A DNA stretch of 64,000 nt. It comes from Cymodocea nodosa. Its lineage: Eukaryota; Streptophyta; Magnoliopsida; Alismatales; Cymodoceaceae. The notes under the pieces were generated by a model that was given only the letters and a program-made list of their open reading frames with translations, was not told the DNA's origin and did no database searches. The stretch covers positions 14,282,501-14,346,500 of the forward strand of contig CM072338.1 of assembly GCA_036874045.1 (NCBI GenBank). Direction: 5' to 3'. A program made the translations under genes and the position numbers. This document shows positions 37,562-48,088 of this stretch, piece after piece; position 1 is the stretch's first letter, and each line of letters begins with the position of its first letter.

Positions 37562-39124
37562 ATTTAGAGGTCATTGACAGAGAATTTGTACCAAGATGCC
37601 GTGGCAGAAAAGTATCATATGACTGTAGAAAGAAGTTGCATATTTTTGTCCCTCCAATATCTTGTATGATGATATAACGAATACCTTCACCAGAAAAGAA
37701 AGAAAGAGGCATCTAGTTATTTTGTATTTATCTCTTTATAATGTCTCTTTCTGCTTCTTAGGATTCTCACTTCCTAGTACCACGGTTATTTCTCTTTCTC
37801 AATCTTGAGGCACAACTATGTAATTGTTGTTGAATGCAAGCCCGTTTCATGTTTTATAAAATGAAAGGTTGCTTAACACACAAACTTGTAAATTCATGTG
37901 CTATGATCGTTATGAAGTTTTCCATTTGAATGTGCACGACAGCTTTGCAGCAGTGCTCTTTTGGTGCACAGCAATCATGTTTCAGAATGGAATAAACAAT
38001 TTCCTGCAGTTACAAAAAATAATGTTCGTAGTTGTTGTGTCCTTCATTCTATGTGGAAGGACTGAAGCTCCAATTTCTTTTGACAATAATAATGTTTTTG
38101 TGTAGTGTCTAAAATGTTCTTCTCTCGAATGCTTATTATAAAGGTAAGGAAAGCATTTTATACCATCTGCTGGTTGGTGATATTGAAGTACAGATTTTCA
38201 ATTACCATCCAAATAATCAATTATGTAGTTCACCGAGCTATGGAGATAGCAATTATGATGGTTAACCCAAATAATTTGTACCGACTGAGAGGTAGATCAT
38301 AACAAGATTTTAAGTAGAACACCTTATCACCTACAAAATCTCTTAATGTGTGGCAACATGGTTTAACCATATGTGCTAGTACCTAAAATAAGTTCTGGTT
38401 AGAAATTTGAAGCAAACCTTAACCTAATCCAAGCTGTAAATTTAGGTGGATCATGCCTCCAATGGTCAGTCCAGTCTACAAAACCCCCATGCTTCATGCA
38501 TGACACAGCTGACCCCTATGCAGGCTGAGCAAAAATGTTCCTGTTACAGGAATTTTTTCTTGTAGGAAAAAATAAAAAATAATTATGTACATAGATAATC
38601 TATGGTACAATCTGCTATTTACTAAAATTTGGAACTTAATCAGTGTTCTATATTAACTGAGATTTTAGGTTGAATAGAAATTGACGAATTCTAATCTTTT
38701 TAGGTGAAGGATCAATATTGTTTACATTAATCAAAAATTTTACCATGTATTTATAATCAACTAATGGTAATATTTATATGGCCACTCTCTGCCTTTACAT
38801 GTATTTACAAGAAAAAACTAATATGCATACATTGTACGGTATATTTAATAGCTCCTCAATGTTAAGTGGGGATTGTTTGCACTTGGAAGTGCACAAAATG
38901 TATGTTTCACTTATAGCTGTACAATTAATTGGCCTCCACTACACCCTAGCTATGTGGTAACTTTCAAAGGGTTTTTGTCAACCTTTGACTTAATGATAGA
39001 GTTTTTGTCACCCTATGTGTCAAGCTTGGTTAGACACTTGATTTAATCACCCTTTTTTCCTTCATTTCTAAAGCTCTTTTAACCCACAGCTATGAAAGCT
39101 TCTATAGAATGGAGACCACCTCTT
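37562..39124. other. 3' flank, no gene seen
   Basis: The SNRNP25-like 3' UTR probably covers the first few hundred bases. No further gene or named repeat is visible. Confidence 0.5.
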
Positions 39125-39770
39125 GAAGATGGGTTTATCAATGAATTGGTCAATTATGCTTCTCCACTGCATCATTCTTTCTACTCTTTCTTCTAGAAAT
39201 TCTCATGTTTCATTCTCATTTATCTTTGTGAATCCTCTTTGACACATTAGATTCTAGCATAGTTCTAGTAGAGATGTCTAAACTCTCATAGATAATTTGA
39301 CAAAGTCTCCACCTTTCTACATAATGATGAGAACATCCTTAAACCTAACTAAGTATCTCTAAAAAGATTCACCAACCTTTTGCTTACATGCATTAATTTT
39401 ATTTCTAATTCTTATGGTCATTTAAGAAAAATCATTCAAAATTGGTTTTAAGTATGGATTGAGGTAGTGGGTAAACTATAGAGTCATTTCTTAACATTAT
39501 CTTTTAAAACAAAAGAAATAAATCACAACCTAATAGTATCATCAAAAGCTAATTGTAGTTTCATTATGTTGTTTACCTTCTCAAATTCATTAATGAACCA
39601 ATATACATCTTTAGATTTTAGGCCCAGTAATTTAGGTAATTATCTAATATAATTAGATTTAAGTTCAAAATAATCTCCAATTGCCTCAAGAAGTCTAATG
39701 CAAGAAGAATGTACAATCCTAGTTGGATATCATCTAGTTTCTCAAGCTAAAGGTAGTTGTGCATATCACC
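39125..39770 (-). pseudogene. Ty3-gypsy gag fragment
   Basis: Read on the minus strand: FELKSNYIR near 39670, LLGLKSKDVYWFINEFEKVN near 39620, LKDNVKKWLYSLPTTSI near 39480, GESFWRYLVRFKDVL-like sequence near 39360 (stop in place of one residue), and ENETWEFLEE-like sequence near 39200 (one stop). This is the central Gag of Athila/Tat-type gypsies. No other part of the element is next to it, and there are many stops. Confidence 0.7.
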
Positions 39771-40738
39771 TATTTGTATTCCTTCTAAGTTTAACATAGA
39801 CAAGTCAATTTGAAAATCTCTTTACCAACCATGCATATACATTTGAGACACTTCCTAATTTGAAAACTCTTATCTCCAGCAACAATAGTGTCAAAACTTG
39901 ATTGTGTACGTTTTAAATAATTGTAAGGACATGATGTACAAAGTAGTATATCAATAAATATAGATTGATTCCATGATAACAAGATTTCCAACAACTAAAC
40001 TACTTAAGAAATAGAAGATGAGAGATGATATCTAAATTGGAAAATGAAATGTAACATATAAACTAAACTTAGGGCTAATTCTAGGTAGGTAGAATCTAAA
40101 CTTACACTCAAACTTCATAGATGGAAGTCTGGATTGCCAAACTCTTTAAGGTCAAACTACTGGACCTTAACTATTGGACACTTGGACTTTACAAACAAAA
40201 GTTCAAAGAAGATATCTAGTCTACCAGATCAAGACTCCAGACCACCAGAAACCTAAACTTCATAGATAGAAGTCTAAATAGGATATTTAGTCCATTAGAT
40301 CCCTGAACCAAACATTTTGGACTATCGAACACCAGGACTTCACAAATGGAAGTTTGAATAGGATATTGGACCAAGACTCCAAACTACCAGACACCTGGAA
40401 ATGGAAGTCCAAAGGTGATGTCCACCCTAATTCTAAATTGACAAATAATAAATTTTACCCTTCTATAGTGAGAAGGAATTACTTGAGTACTTAATTTTCA
40501 ACTATCTACTCATGCAATCCATTTAAGGATTCCTCTCCAAATTAGTAGTATAGATGCCAATGGATTGTGTCAAGTCAATATAGCTTAGATAATCATTGGC
40601 CTAATCACAATTCATGTCAAGTCAACATGATCTGCTACTACTATAACCTACGCATGATCTATTAGCACAAGCCCATGTGGATCATGTTGGTCAATAACAT
40701 AATCAACTCACAAGCTTGGTTGTGCATGGACATTGGAC
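39771..40738. repeat. Array of ACTTCATAGATGGAAGT motifs
   Basis: From 40110 to 40432 variants of ACTTCATAGATGGAAGT recur about every 60-90 bases, with ACTTC and GAAGT as inverted arms. They alternate with ccagacacc/ctaccagac motifs. The remainder is unremarkable AT-rich sequence. It is the host sequence of the solo LTR at 40739. Confidence 0.6.
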
Positions 40739-42096
40739 TGTTAGGACCTGATGGCTTACCAGAGGGGGGGTGAATGGTAATAATTAGTTTCTTAACAATA
40801 AATGGCTAATCGATAAAGAAAATTAACAAGCACACAATAAAAATAATACGCACAAGATTTTTAGGTAGTTCACCACTAACGGCTAGTCCACCCCCAAGGA
40901 ATACTAGGTTTTACTAAGCTTTCACAAACTTACAGACACTTATTTTGAGGTCAAAGCAAGAACCAACCAATCTAATTGAGCTTTCAGGTTGTAGCTCCAA
41001 CCAACCTTTCACTGAAGTTTTTAATGTGTACTTTAGTAAAACACTTGCTTGAATGTATCAAAGTTGAGTACATGAAAAGCTTCTAAATTTGAGTCTGTAT
41101 ATGTTGATGATAATTTGATCTCGAAGACTTTCTTCTGTTGAGCTTAGTGTATAGATTTGTATGAGCAAAAAGTTATCTGGTTTTGTTGTTTGGTGCTTGT
41201 ATATATACCATTATGTGCAACGATCATATTTTCTCCAACGGATGTATTCTGCCGTACTTGCTAAAGATTTCAAACCCAAATATGGTAAGTTACCGTTCAG
41301 GGAGGTATTTCAAGATACCCTTCCGATTTTTTGGGTTTTTCGGAGATTTAACGGTGTAACTCTCCGAAGAATACTTGTAACTTACCGAAAAGTCACTTAA
41401 GTTTCTTTGCCACGTAGGATTTCAAGTCGTACACATAAGGTGTCATAAGATCGGATACTTGTAACTGTAATTCACCAAAATGTCCTTTGACTATTGGATA
41501 GTTAGCTATAGTAACCCTCTGATTTCCTTCTTTAAGTTTCCGATTGCTTTCATATTTCGGCACGTGCATAAAAGAATAACTTAAGTTTTGGATACTTAAA
41601 TCTGTAACCTATCGAAACATCTTGATTTTCGGATAATTAACTTTCTATCTCTCTGAAAAATCCCTTTAAGCTTTTGTCTAGATTTCTACACGTGAGAAAT
41701 TTAATGACTTAAGTTTAGGATAGTTAGTCTTCCTAACTTTTCGACTTTTCTTGAGCTTTCGGATAGTTAGCACCTTAACTCTCCGATTATTCAGTCAACT
41801 ATCTTTAAAACCTTCTGAAGGTTTTGTAATTTCGGATAGATACTATTTTAACTGTCCAATGGTGATTCTGTTACTTAAGCTTAATTCGTTGGATACTTAG
41901 GTCTAGTAACCTACCGAAATTCTGTCTCTTCCGGATAGTTAAGCCTAGTAACCTTCCAAAGTTTTTTTTATCATTTGCAGCAAACTCTAAGCTATTCGTA
42001 TCATCTTCTGCTCTTTTGCTGAACTGTTATATCTAAGAAATATAATTTGATACCTCACATTGATTTTTGCATTATCAAAATCTTGAGGACCTTTCA
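40739..42096. mobile_element. Solo LTR, 1358 bp, with duplication tggac
   Basis: Starts TGTTAGGACC, with agagggggggtgaatgg 20 bases in, and ends CTTTCA. tggac flanks it at 40734-40738 and 42097-42101. The first 40 bases match the element at 29206; the middle does not. There is no internal retrotransposon sequence, so it is a solo LTR or an LTR-only element. Its 3' half is filled by the TTCGGATAGTTA palindrome array. Confidence 0.87.
41285..41960. repeat. Array of about twelve TTCGGATAGTTA/TAACTCTCCGAA palindromes
   Basis: Each copy is about 30 bases: TTCGGATAGTTA, 4-8 variable bases, then TAACTCTCCGAA. Clear copies start near 41339, 41454, 41496, 41588, 41624, 41718, 41758, 41835, 41888 and 41929. 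Spacing is 33-95 bases. Two CACGTG sites lie among them (41561, 41692, both approximate). Confidence 0.85.
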
Positions 42097-42119
42097 TGGA
42101 CACATCACCATGTGACTGT

Positions 42120-42425
42120 GTCAAATGTTAGGCAACTCAAGTTGTTAAGCCAACAAAATATTGTAAAGTGTGAGCATATCAATAGCAAGTTGGGGCAAGC
42201 AACTTAGGTGATCAACCACACAAGTGACTAGGCAAGAGGAGGGATAAGTGACATGTGTGGGCATGGTTAGGCGACTTAAGTGTCGAGGTAGGCCAATGGG
42301 CAACCAATAAGGAATAGGCAATAGGATGAGTTAGGCAATAAGTCAACAATGACCAATGAAGCATGACATAGGTCAACGAACGTACACCACTTAGGCATTT
42401 GGGCAACTACAATGGATTAGATGAC
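42120..42425. repeat. Loose array of TTAGGCAACTT motifs
   Basis: ttaggcaactcaag, caagcaacttagg, ttaggcgacttaag, ataggcaatagg, ttaggcaataag and ttaggcatttgggcaac recur. It is less regular than the neighbouring arrays. Confidence 0.4.
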
Positions 42426-43159
42426 TAATAAACACATTGGACAGACCACATCACCATGAATAGTAGATATGAGAGGCAATACTTTGTCACTTTGGAAGGC
42501 TTGATGGAGGCAATTAGGCAAGGGGCACAAAGGCTCTCTGTTTTTTCAAAAATTTATTTGGAAATTTAGACTAGATTTCTAAATTTACATTCTGAAAGTT
42601 TATATTGGACTTCCAATTTGTATCATTATTATTATTATACATTTACACTATACCATTATATTATTGTCCACTAAAGTTTGAACTACTTTCAAATTACATT
42701 GATGAGAAGGTTCTCTTATGATTTATTAAAAAAAATTACATAAGAATAATGAAATGAAAACAAATACAAAATTACATTGCAATAAAAACATTACAAAATT
42801 ACATTTAAATTAGATTTTCATTTTTGTGAAATCGTCCATCCAATTATCATATTATTCTTATATGCAATATCAATTAAGTTCTCAATCTTTGACATATATT
42901 AAAACTTTAAGAATATTATCTTTAATCTAGATATTCTTTTCTATAAAATATTTCTATTAATGTTAAATGTAGGGTGTTTAAGTGTGTTTCCACTCTTAAC
43001 ATTCAAATTTTAAATTTGTAAATTGCAAGTACATAATGTCCATCGTAAAAAGTATATATAAATACGAGTTGATCTAGAAGGAACTTAGTAAATGACTTTT
43101 ATTGATTCTTCTTGCAACATAACTAAGATATACTAAACTAACCTATTCTAGTGAAGGAA
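42426..43159. other. No gene recognised
   Basis: AT-rich sequence between repeats, nothing identified. Confidence 0.5.
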
Positions 43160-43195
43160 ATGCAACTACCACCAATCATAAAACGATAATAAAAC
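43160..43195 (+). repeat. Tandem 37-bp unit at the copia insertion site, left copy
   Basis: tgcaactaccaccaatcata, then a near-identical tail ending aaaac, occurs here and again at 48091-48125. The copia inserted at the junction of two tandem copies, so each side keeps one. Confidence 0.7.
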
Positions 43196-43559
43196 TGTTG
43201 TGCGGAAAGATCAAACAAATGTGGAGCATCTAGGGATGACGTGGAGAAGAGATCTGCATGGAAGAGAGGATTGCGAGTGGAGAATTCGAAGAACAACAAA
43301 TTTACGTGGTTCCCCAACACGGGTACGTCCACAGGTGATCAATCTATCATGATTCTTTGCTGTATGGTTACTGGTATAAAGAAGGGGGAGAACGAAATCA
43401 AGGGATGGCTTGGCATGTCATCCCTTAGATGTGGATGACCCCTTAAATATATAGGGGCAACAGTTGGTGATACACAAAAGACAAGTTTGCCCCTATACAA
43501 ATTATCAAAGAAATACAACCATATACAAAGACACATATATATACTTGATGGAAGACACA
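43196..43559 (-). mobile_element. Copia 3' LTR, 5' end deleted
   Basis: Aligns with 47712-48074. On the minus strand its beginning is replaced by pol sequence at gacaca, 43555-43561, where a deletion joined the two. Confidence 0.88.
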
Positions 43560-44740
43560 CATATAATTTTCCAATGTTCCCTGCCCAGATTGGACATGAA
43601 CCTACTAACAACACTCAAAGGATATGCCAGATCAAGCCTAGTGCATACCATAGCATAAATAAGACTTCCAACTGCCTGTGCATAAGGAACTCGCTACATA
43701 TCAAGCTTTTCAGAATTAGTTTGTGGACACATCGCAGATGACAATTTGACATTTCTATCATAAGGCGTGCTAATGGCTTTGCATGAAGTCATACCAAATC
43801 TGCTAAAGATCTTCTCAATATACTTCTATTGATTCAAAAACAACTTACCAGAATTTCTTTCACGCCTAATCTCCATTCCAAGAATTCTGCCAGGTGGACC
43901 AAGATCCTTCATATCAAATTCTGATTTTAATGTATCCTTCAGCTCTTGTATCACTTCGATATTCTTCGCAGCTATAAGAATATCATTAACATACAATAAC
44001 AAATAAACATGTGTACTCTTATCAAGAGTTTTAACATATACACATGAATCATAGTTGTTGCGTCTAAAACCAACTTTAACTATAAAGGCATCAAACCTTT
44101 TGTACCATTGTCGTGGTGACTGTTTAAGTCCATACAAAGACTTATTTAATTTGCACACCCAATCAGATTTACCTTTCACCACAAACCCTGTTGGTTGTTC
44201 CATCCAAATATTTTCTTCCAACTCACCATGCAAGAAGGTCGTCTTTACATCTAGTTGTTCCAATTCTAAATTCTGTGCTACAGCAATGGATAACAAAATT
44301 TTAATAGATGTATGACGTACAACAGGAGCAAATACCTCATTGAAGTCAACTCCTTCTCGCTGTGAATAACCTTTGGCGACTAATCTTGCCTTGCGCTGCA
44401 CACTTGCGTTGCCTTGAGTCCCAATCTTCTTATTATAGGCCCATTTGCAACCAACAATATTTGTATTCTTTGGACGTTTCACTAGTTCCCAAGTCTTGTT
44501 CTTATAGAGAGATTGGAGTTCCTCCTCCATAGCAGACATCCAAAGACCAACTTCTGAATCTTTCATTGTAGCTTCATATGTAGGTGGATCAACAGAATCT
44601 TCCACCTCAACTACTACTTGTAAGGCAAAAGCAACCAAACTGTCGTAGCCATATCTAATCGAAGGTCTAACGTCTCTTCTAGGACGATCTTTGCCAATGG
44701 TTCTTGGTGATGGTTGCTCCACATCTTCCTCCTCAACTTC
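43560..44740 (-). pseudogene. Copia reverse transcriptase, catalytic Asp lost
   Basis: An open frame at 44722-43826 covers most of RT: KNKTWELVKRPKN, GCKWAYNKKIGTQGN, ARLVAKGYSQREGVDFNEVF, LDVKTTFLHGELEENIWMEQ, KSLYGLKQSPRQWYKRFD and YLLLYVNDILIAAK. The first Asp of the YVDD motif is Asn (complement of 43985-43987), so polymerase activity would be lost. After 43826 a stop follows, then SLADLV-type and LGREHWK-region sequence in decayed form to 43565. Copia RNase H should come next but is absent. The upstream end shifts frame near 44720-44760. Confidence 0.88.
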
Positions 44741-45690
44741 ATTTTCTTGAGTTTCAGATGAGATTTCTCTAATTTCAACTTGATAGGCGGCTGCTGTGCG
44801 TCATCTATCTCCATCTGTTCAGGAAGGGTGTGCTCAATTTCTGGTGTTTCACTTGCTAGTTTATCTTTTGCCTACAAAAGAGAATTCTCATCAAAAGTAA
44901 CATCACGGCTATATATTACTTTGTGAGATTCAATATCATATATCCTTTATCCCTTTACACCAACACCATAGCCCACAAATATGCATTTCTTAGCATGTGG
45001 TTCCAACTTGCCATTGTTCACATGATAGTAAGTTGGACACCCAAAAATTCTGAGCTTTGAATAATTAGCAGATCTTTTCAACCATACCTCAAGAGGTATC
45101 TTCCCATCTAAGGCACTAGAAGGAGACTTGTTCACCAGATAGGAAGCTATGTTAACAGCCTCTGCCCAAAACTTCTTGCTCAAACCTACATGAGACAGCA
45201 TACAACGTGCCTTTTCTAGGAGTGTTCTGTTCAATCTTTCAGCTACTCCATTTTGCTAAAGGGTATACCTGACAGTGTTATGCCATGTAATGCCTTCATC
45301 TTTACAAAAGTTATCAAATTCTTGAGAACAAAACTCAAGACCATTATCAGTTCTAAGATATTTTACATTTCTGTCTGTTTGATTTTCTACCTACTTCTTC
45401 CAATGCTTGAAGCAAGAAAAAACTTCACTTTTGTGTGTCAAAAAGAAAACCTAGTTCATCCTTGAATGACAGTCAATGATAGAAAGAAAATATCTGGAAC
45501 CTGCAATAGAAGGCTGACATGAAGGCCCCCAACAATCAGCATGAATATAATCAAGAACTCCCTTGAAACTATGTTGACTGCGTGCAAATGACACTCTTTT
45601 TTGTTTGCCAAAGACACAATGTTTGCACATGTCAATACAAGCAACATTGTGCCTATCAAACTTGCCCAGACTACTCAGTTTCTGCATTCC
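44741..45690 (-). pseudogene. Copia integrase, with stops
   Basis: The end of frame 46116-45451 reads HKGVLDYIHADCWGP-like sequence (actual FKGVLDYIHADCWGP) and FLSIIDCHSRM, the start of the core. The stretch 45450-45240 reads KYLRTDNGLEFCSQEFDNFC with stops, including one just before QNGVAERLNRT, which carries the catalytic Glu. The open frame 45234-44947 gives LVNKSPSSALDGKIPLEVWL and FGCPTYYHVNNGKLEPHAKK, the C-terminal part. Asp and Glu positions of the DDE triad are visible, but at least three stops interrupt the gene. Confidence 0.82.
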
Positions 45691-46160
45691 TTTCTGCCCC
45701 AAATGACCCATCCTTGAGTGCCACATGACAGAAAAATCCTGCTGACCAAATATAGCTGATGTAGTTGTGCCAACAATTGGAGTGCCTTGTAAAATGTATA
45801 AGGGACCAGATTTGGTTCCCTTCATAACAACTAATAAGTCTTTCAGTATGCTGATCTTCCCCTCACCACCTGTATATCTATAACCCTTAGCATCAAGGGC
45901 CATCAGTGAGATCAGACTTTTTCCAAGCTTTGGGACGTGCCAAACGTCCTCTAGAATTTTAACTGTGTCATCATGTAGTTTAAATTTTATAGTGCCCACA
46001 CCAACTCTAGAACACACATCATCATTGGCCAAAGTCACTTGACCACCCTCCACCTGCTCGTAGGTGTTAAAATACTCCCTAGTAGGAGTCATATGATGTG
46101 AAGTTCCTGAGTCCATAATCCACTAGTCATCAGAATAGGCACTGCAACAAACTGTAAGAG
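45691..46160 (-). pseudogene. Copia protease and GAG-pre-integrase domain
   Basis: The frame opens at 46116 with MDSGTSHHMTPTREYFNTY, in which D-S-G is the retropepsin active site and is intact. VWHVPKLGKSLISL follows, then MWHSRMGHLGQKGM and CKHCVFGKQKR, the HHCC zinc domain before integrase. A stop interrupts the codon before WIMDSG at about 46125. Confidence 0.85.
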
Positions 46161-46959
46161 AAAAGTCATCACCTAACGTAGAACTGGTTTCTACCACAAC
46201 AGCCTTTCCTTTGTTCATAAGCTTGAGACAATGTGATTTCTAGTGTCCTTTCTCCTTACAATAATGGCAAGTATCCTTAGAGTACTTGCTCTTCAACTTG
46301 CTTCTGCTTCTATTCTTTCCTCCACCTTGTCACTGGCTTCTTCCCTTGTTCTCTTGCTGCTGAGCTGAGAGGCCAACACCACTTGCCTCGTTTCTACCAT
46401 GCACCATGTGCTTGAGCTCCCTGGAATGAAGGTTGGACCTTACTTCTTCTAGTGTAATTGAATCTCTTCCAACTACACAAGACTGAACAAAGTTTTCATA
46501 ACTCAATGGGAGTGAACAAAGCAAGATAAGAGCTGCATCTTCATCTTCTATGATTACTCCAATATTCTTGAGTTCCATCAGAATAGCATTTAGCTGATCT
46601 AAATGCTGCTTAAGAGGTACACCTTCTATCATCTTTAAAGAGAACAGTCTCTGCTTTAACAACAATTTGTTTGTTAAAGACTTAGTCATATACAATGACT
46701 CAAGTTTCTGCCAAAGACCTAACGAGGTAGATTCATCAGCAACTTCTATTATAACATCATTAGACAAACACAACAAGATGGTGGAGTGAGCTTTCTCTTC
46801 CTGCAATTCAAACTCTGGCGAATTTCTGTTCAGAGTAGTTTCCTTATTTAAAGGAGCCCAAATACCTTGTTGCTTTAGAAGTGCTTTCATCTTAATTTGC
46901 CATAAGCTGAAGCTATTCTTACCATCAAACTTTTCTATCTTCAACCCCAAAGTATTCAT
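46161..46959 (-). pseudogene. Copia gag with zinc knuckle, stops at Trp codons
   Basis: The likely start is ATG at 46959 (MNTLGLKIEKFDGKNSFSLW); the frame stays open upstream but only with leader sequence. It continues QGIWAPLN, LESLYMTKSLTNKL, LNAILMELKNIGVIIEDEDA and ENFVQSCVVGRDSITLEEVR. The first stop is at 46327-46329. In the same frame, further on, the CX2CX4HX4C zinc knuckle reads CHYCKEKGH, stop, KSHC at 46228-46269. Gag would package element RNA in the cytoplasm. The 630-bp open part is well kept for an element of this age. Confidence 0.85.
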
Positions 46960-47299
46960 GTTTTCAAAACAACAAACAACCAGCAATACACACGAGATAC
47001 AATGTGATTTCAACAAACATAATTCTGTAGCAAGGTACACAATAGCAAGCAATATCTCAACAACAATATGCTACTGAAACTACTGATTTCAATGAAATGC
47101 AATCAGCCACAAGCCAAGCACACTACTTATCACAAAACAGTAGCAAATACTCGCACAAACCAAGCACAAAACCACAATCGCAAAATGCCCAAAATCCGAC
47201 AATCAAAGAGTCACTCGTCCAGAAAACTATTGTGCCATAGCCAGACGCCTCCTGTTGTATCTCTCTGAATACGAAACTTCTGACCATGAAATTTTAGAG

Positions 47300-47696
47300 G
47301 AAAGAATTTCAGGAAGCTTACTACACGTCCTCAAAATTTGAAACGCAACGGAGCACGGACGAGGAAGGCGCATGACTTGGCGTCGTAGTGTGCAGACTGG
47401 CGCCGGTGATGACGATAGTTACGGCAATGGGGGATATCCTTGTGGAAATGACTTGAACCTTGATCAATCTCTTCGAAATTTTAAAGTAAGGAAGTTCAGG
47501 AATCTTACTACACGTCCTCAAAATTTGAGATGCAACGGAGCACGGATGAGGAAGACGCACAACTTGGCGTCGAAGTGTGCAGACTGGCGTCGGCGACGAT
47601 GGCAGTTACAATAATGGAGAGATCCCTTGCGAAAATGGCTTGAAACTTGATGAAACTCTTCGAAACTTCAGATGCAAACCTGAAGATGTCCAACCT
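47300..47696 (-). repeat. Leader with 187-bp tandem duplication
   Basis: cttactacacgtcctcaaaa occurs at 47317 and 47504, and the following roughly 175 bases are about 80 percent alike. A third partial copy (cttcgaaacttcag) reaches 47670. It lies in the untranslated leader between the primer site and gag. Confidence 0.8.
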
Positions 47697-47711
47697 AGCT
47701 TTGATACCAGT
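47697..47711 (-). other. Copia primer binding site
   Basis: The complement reads CTGGTATCAAAGCT directly inside the 5' LTR, the plant copia Met-tRNA site with one change. Confidence 0.85.
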
Positions 47712-48083
47712 TGTTGTGCGGAAAGATCAAACAAACGTGAGCATCTAGGGGTGGCGTGGAGAAGAGATCTGTCTGGAAGAGAGGATTGCGAGTGGAGAAT
47801 TCGAAGAACAACAAATTTACGTGGTTCCCCAACACGAGTATGTCCACGGGTGATCAATCTATCGTGATTCCTTGTTGTATGGTTGCTGGTACAAAGAAGA
47901 GGGAGAACAAAATCAAAGGATGGTTTGACATGGCATCCTTTGGATGTGGATGACCCCTTACATATACAGGGGCAACAGTTGATGATACACAAAAGATAAG
48001 TTTGCCCCTGTACAAATTATCAAAGAAATGCAACCATATACAAAGACACATACATATAATTGATGGAAGACACATGCATCACA
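47712..48083 (-). mobile_element. Copia 5' LTR
   Basis: 372 bp, TG...CA, with a TATA-type tatatgtaagg near 47960 on the minus strand. The outer end is fixed by the aaaac duplication at 48084-48088. Confidence 0.9.
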
Positions 48084-48088
48084 AAAAC

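Larger units (their letters stand above)
43196..48083 (-). mobile_element. Ty1-copia element (Tork/Tnt1-like), two LTRs, duplication aaaac
   Basis: A 4888-bp copia lies on the minus strand with target duplication aaaac at 43191-43195 and 48084-48088. The 5' LTR is 47712-48083 (372 bp, TGTGATGCATG to CACAACA). The 3' LTR is 43196-43559 and lacks its first few bases. About 30 differences in 365 aligned positions (by eye) make it old. The primer site follows the 5' LTR, then a leader with a 187-bp tandem repeat, gag, protease, integrase and RT. RNase H and the polypurine tract are deleted, and pol joins the 3' LTR directly. Gag motifs FDGKNSFSLWQIKMKALL and LESLYMTKSLTNKLLLKQRL are Tork/Tnt1-like. 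Confidence 0.92.

Noticed and set aside
41285-41960. CRISPR-like array
   Set aside because: Units are imperfect palindromes with irregular spacing, inside a plant LTR, and there are no cas genes.
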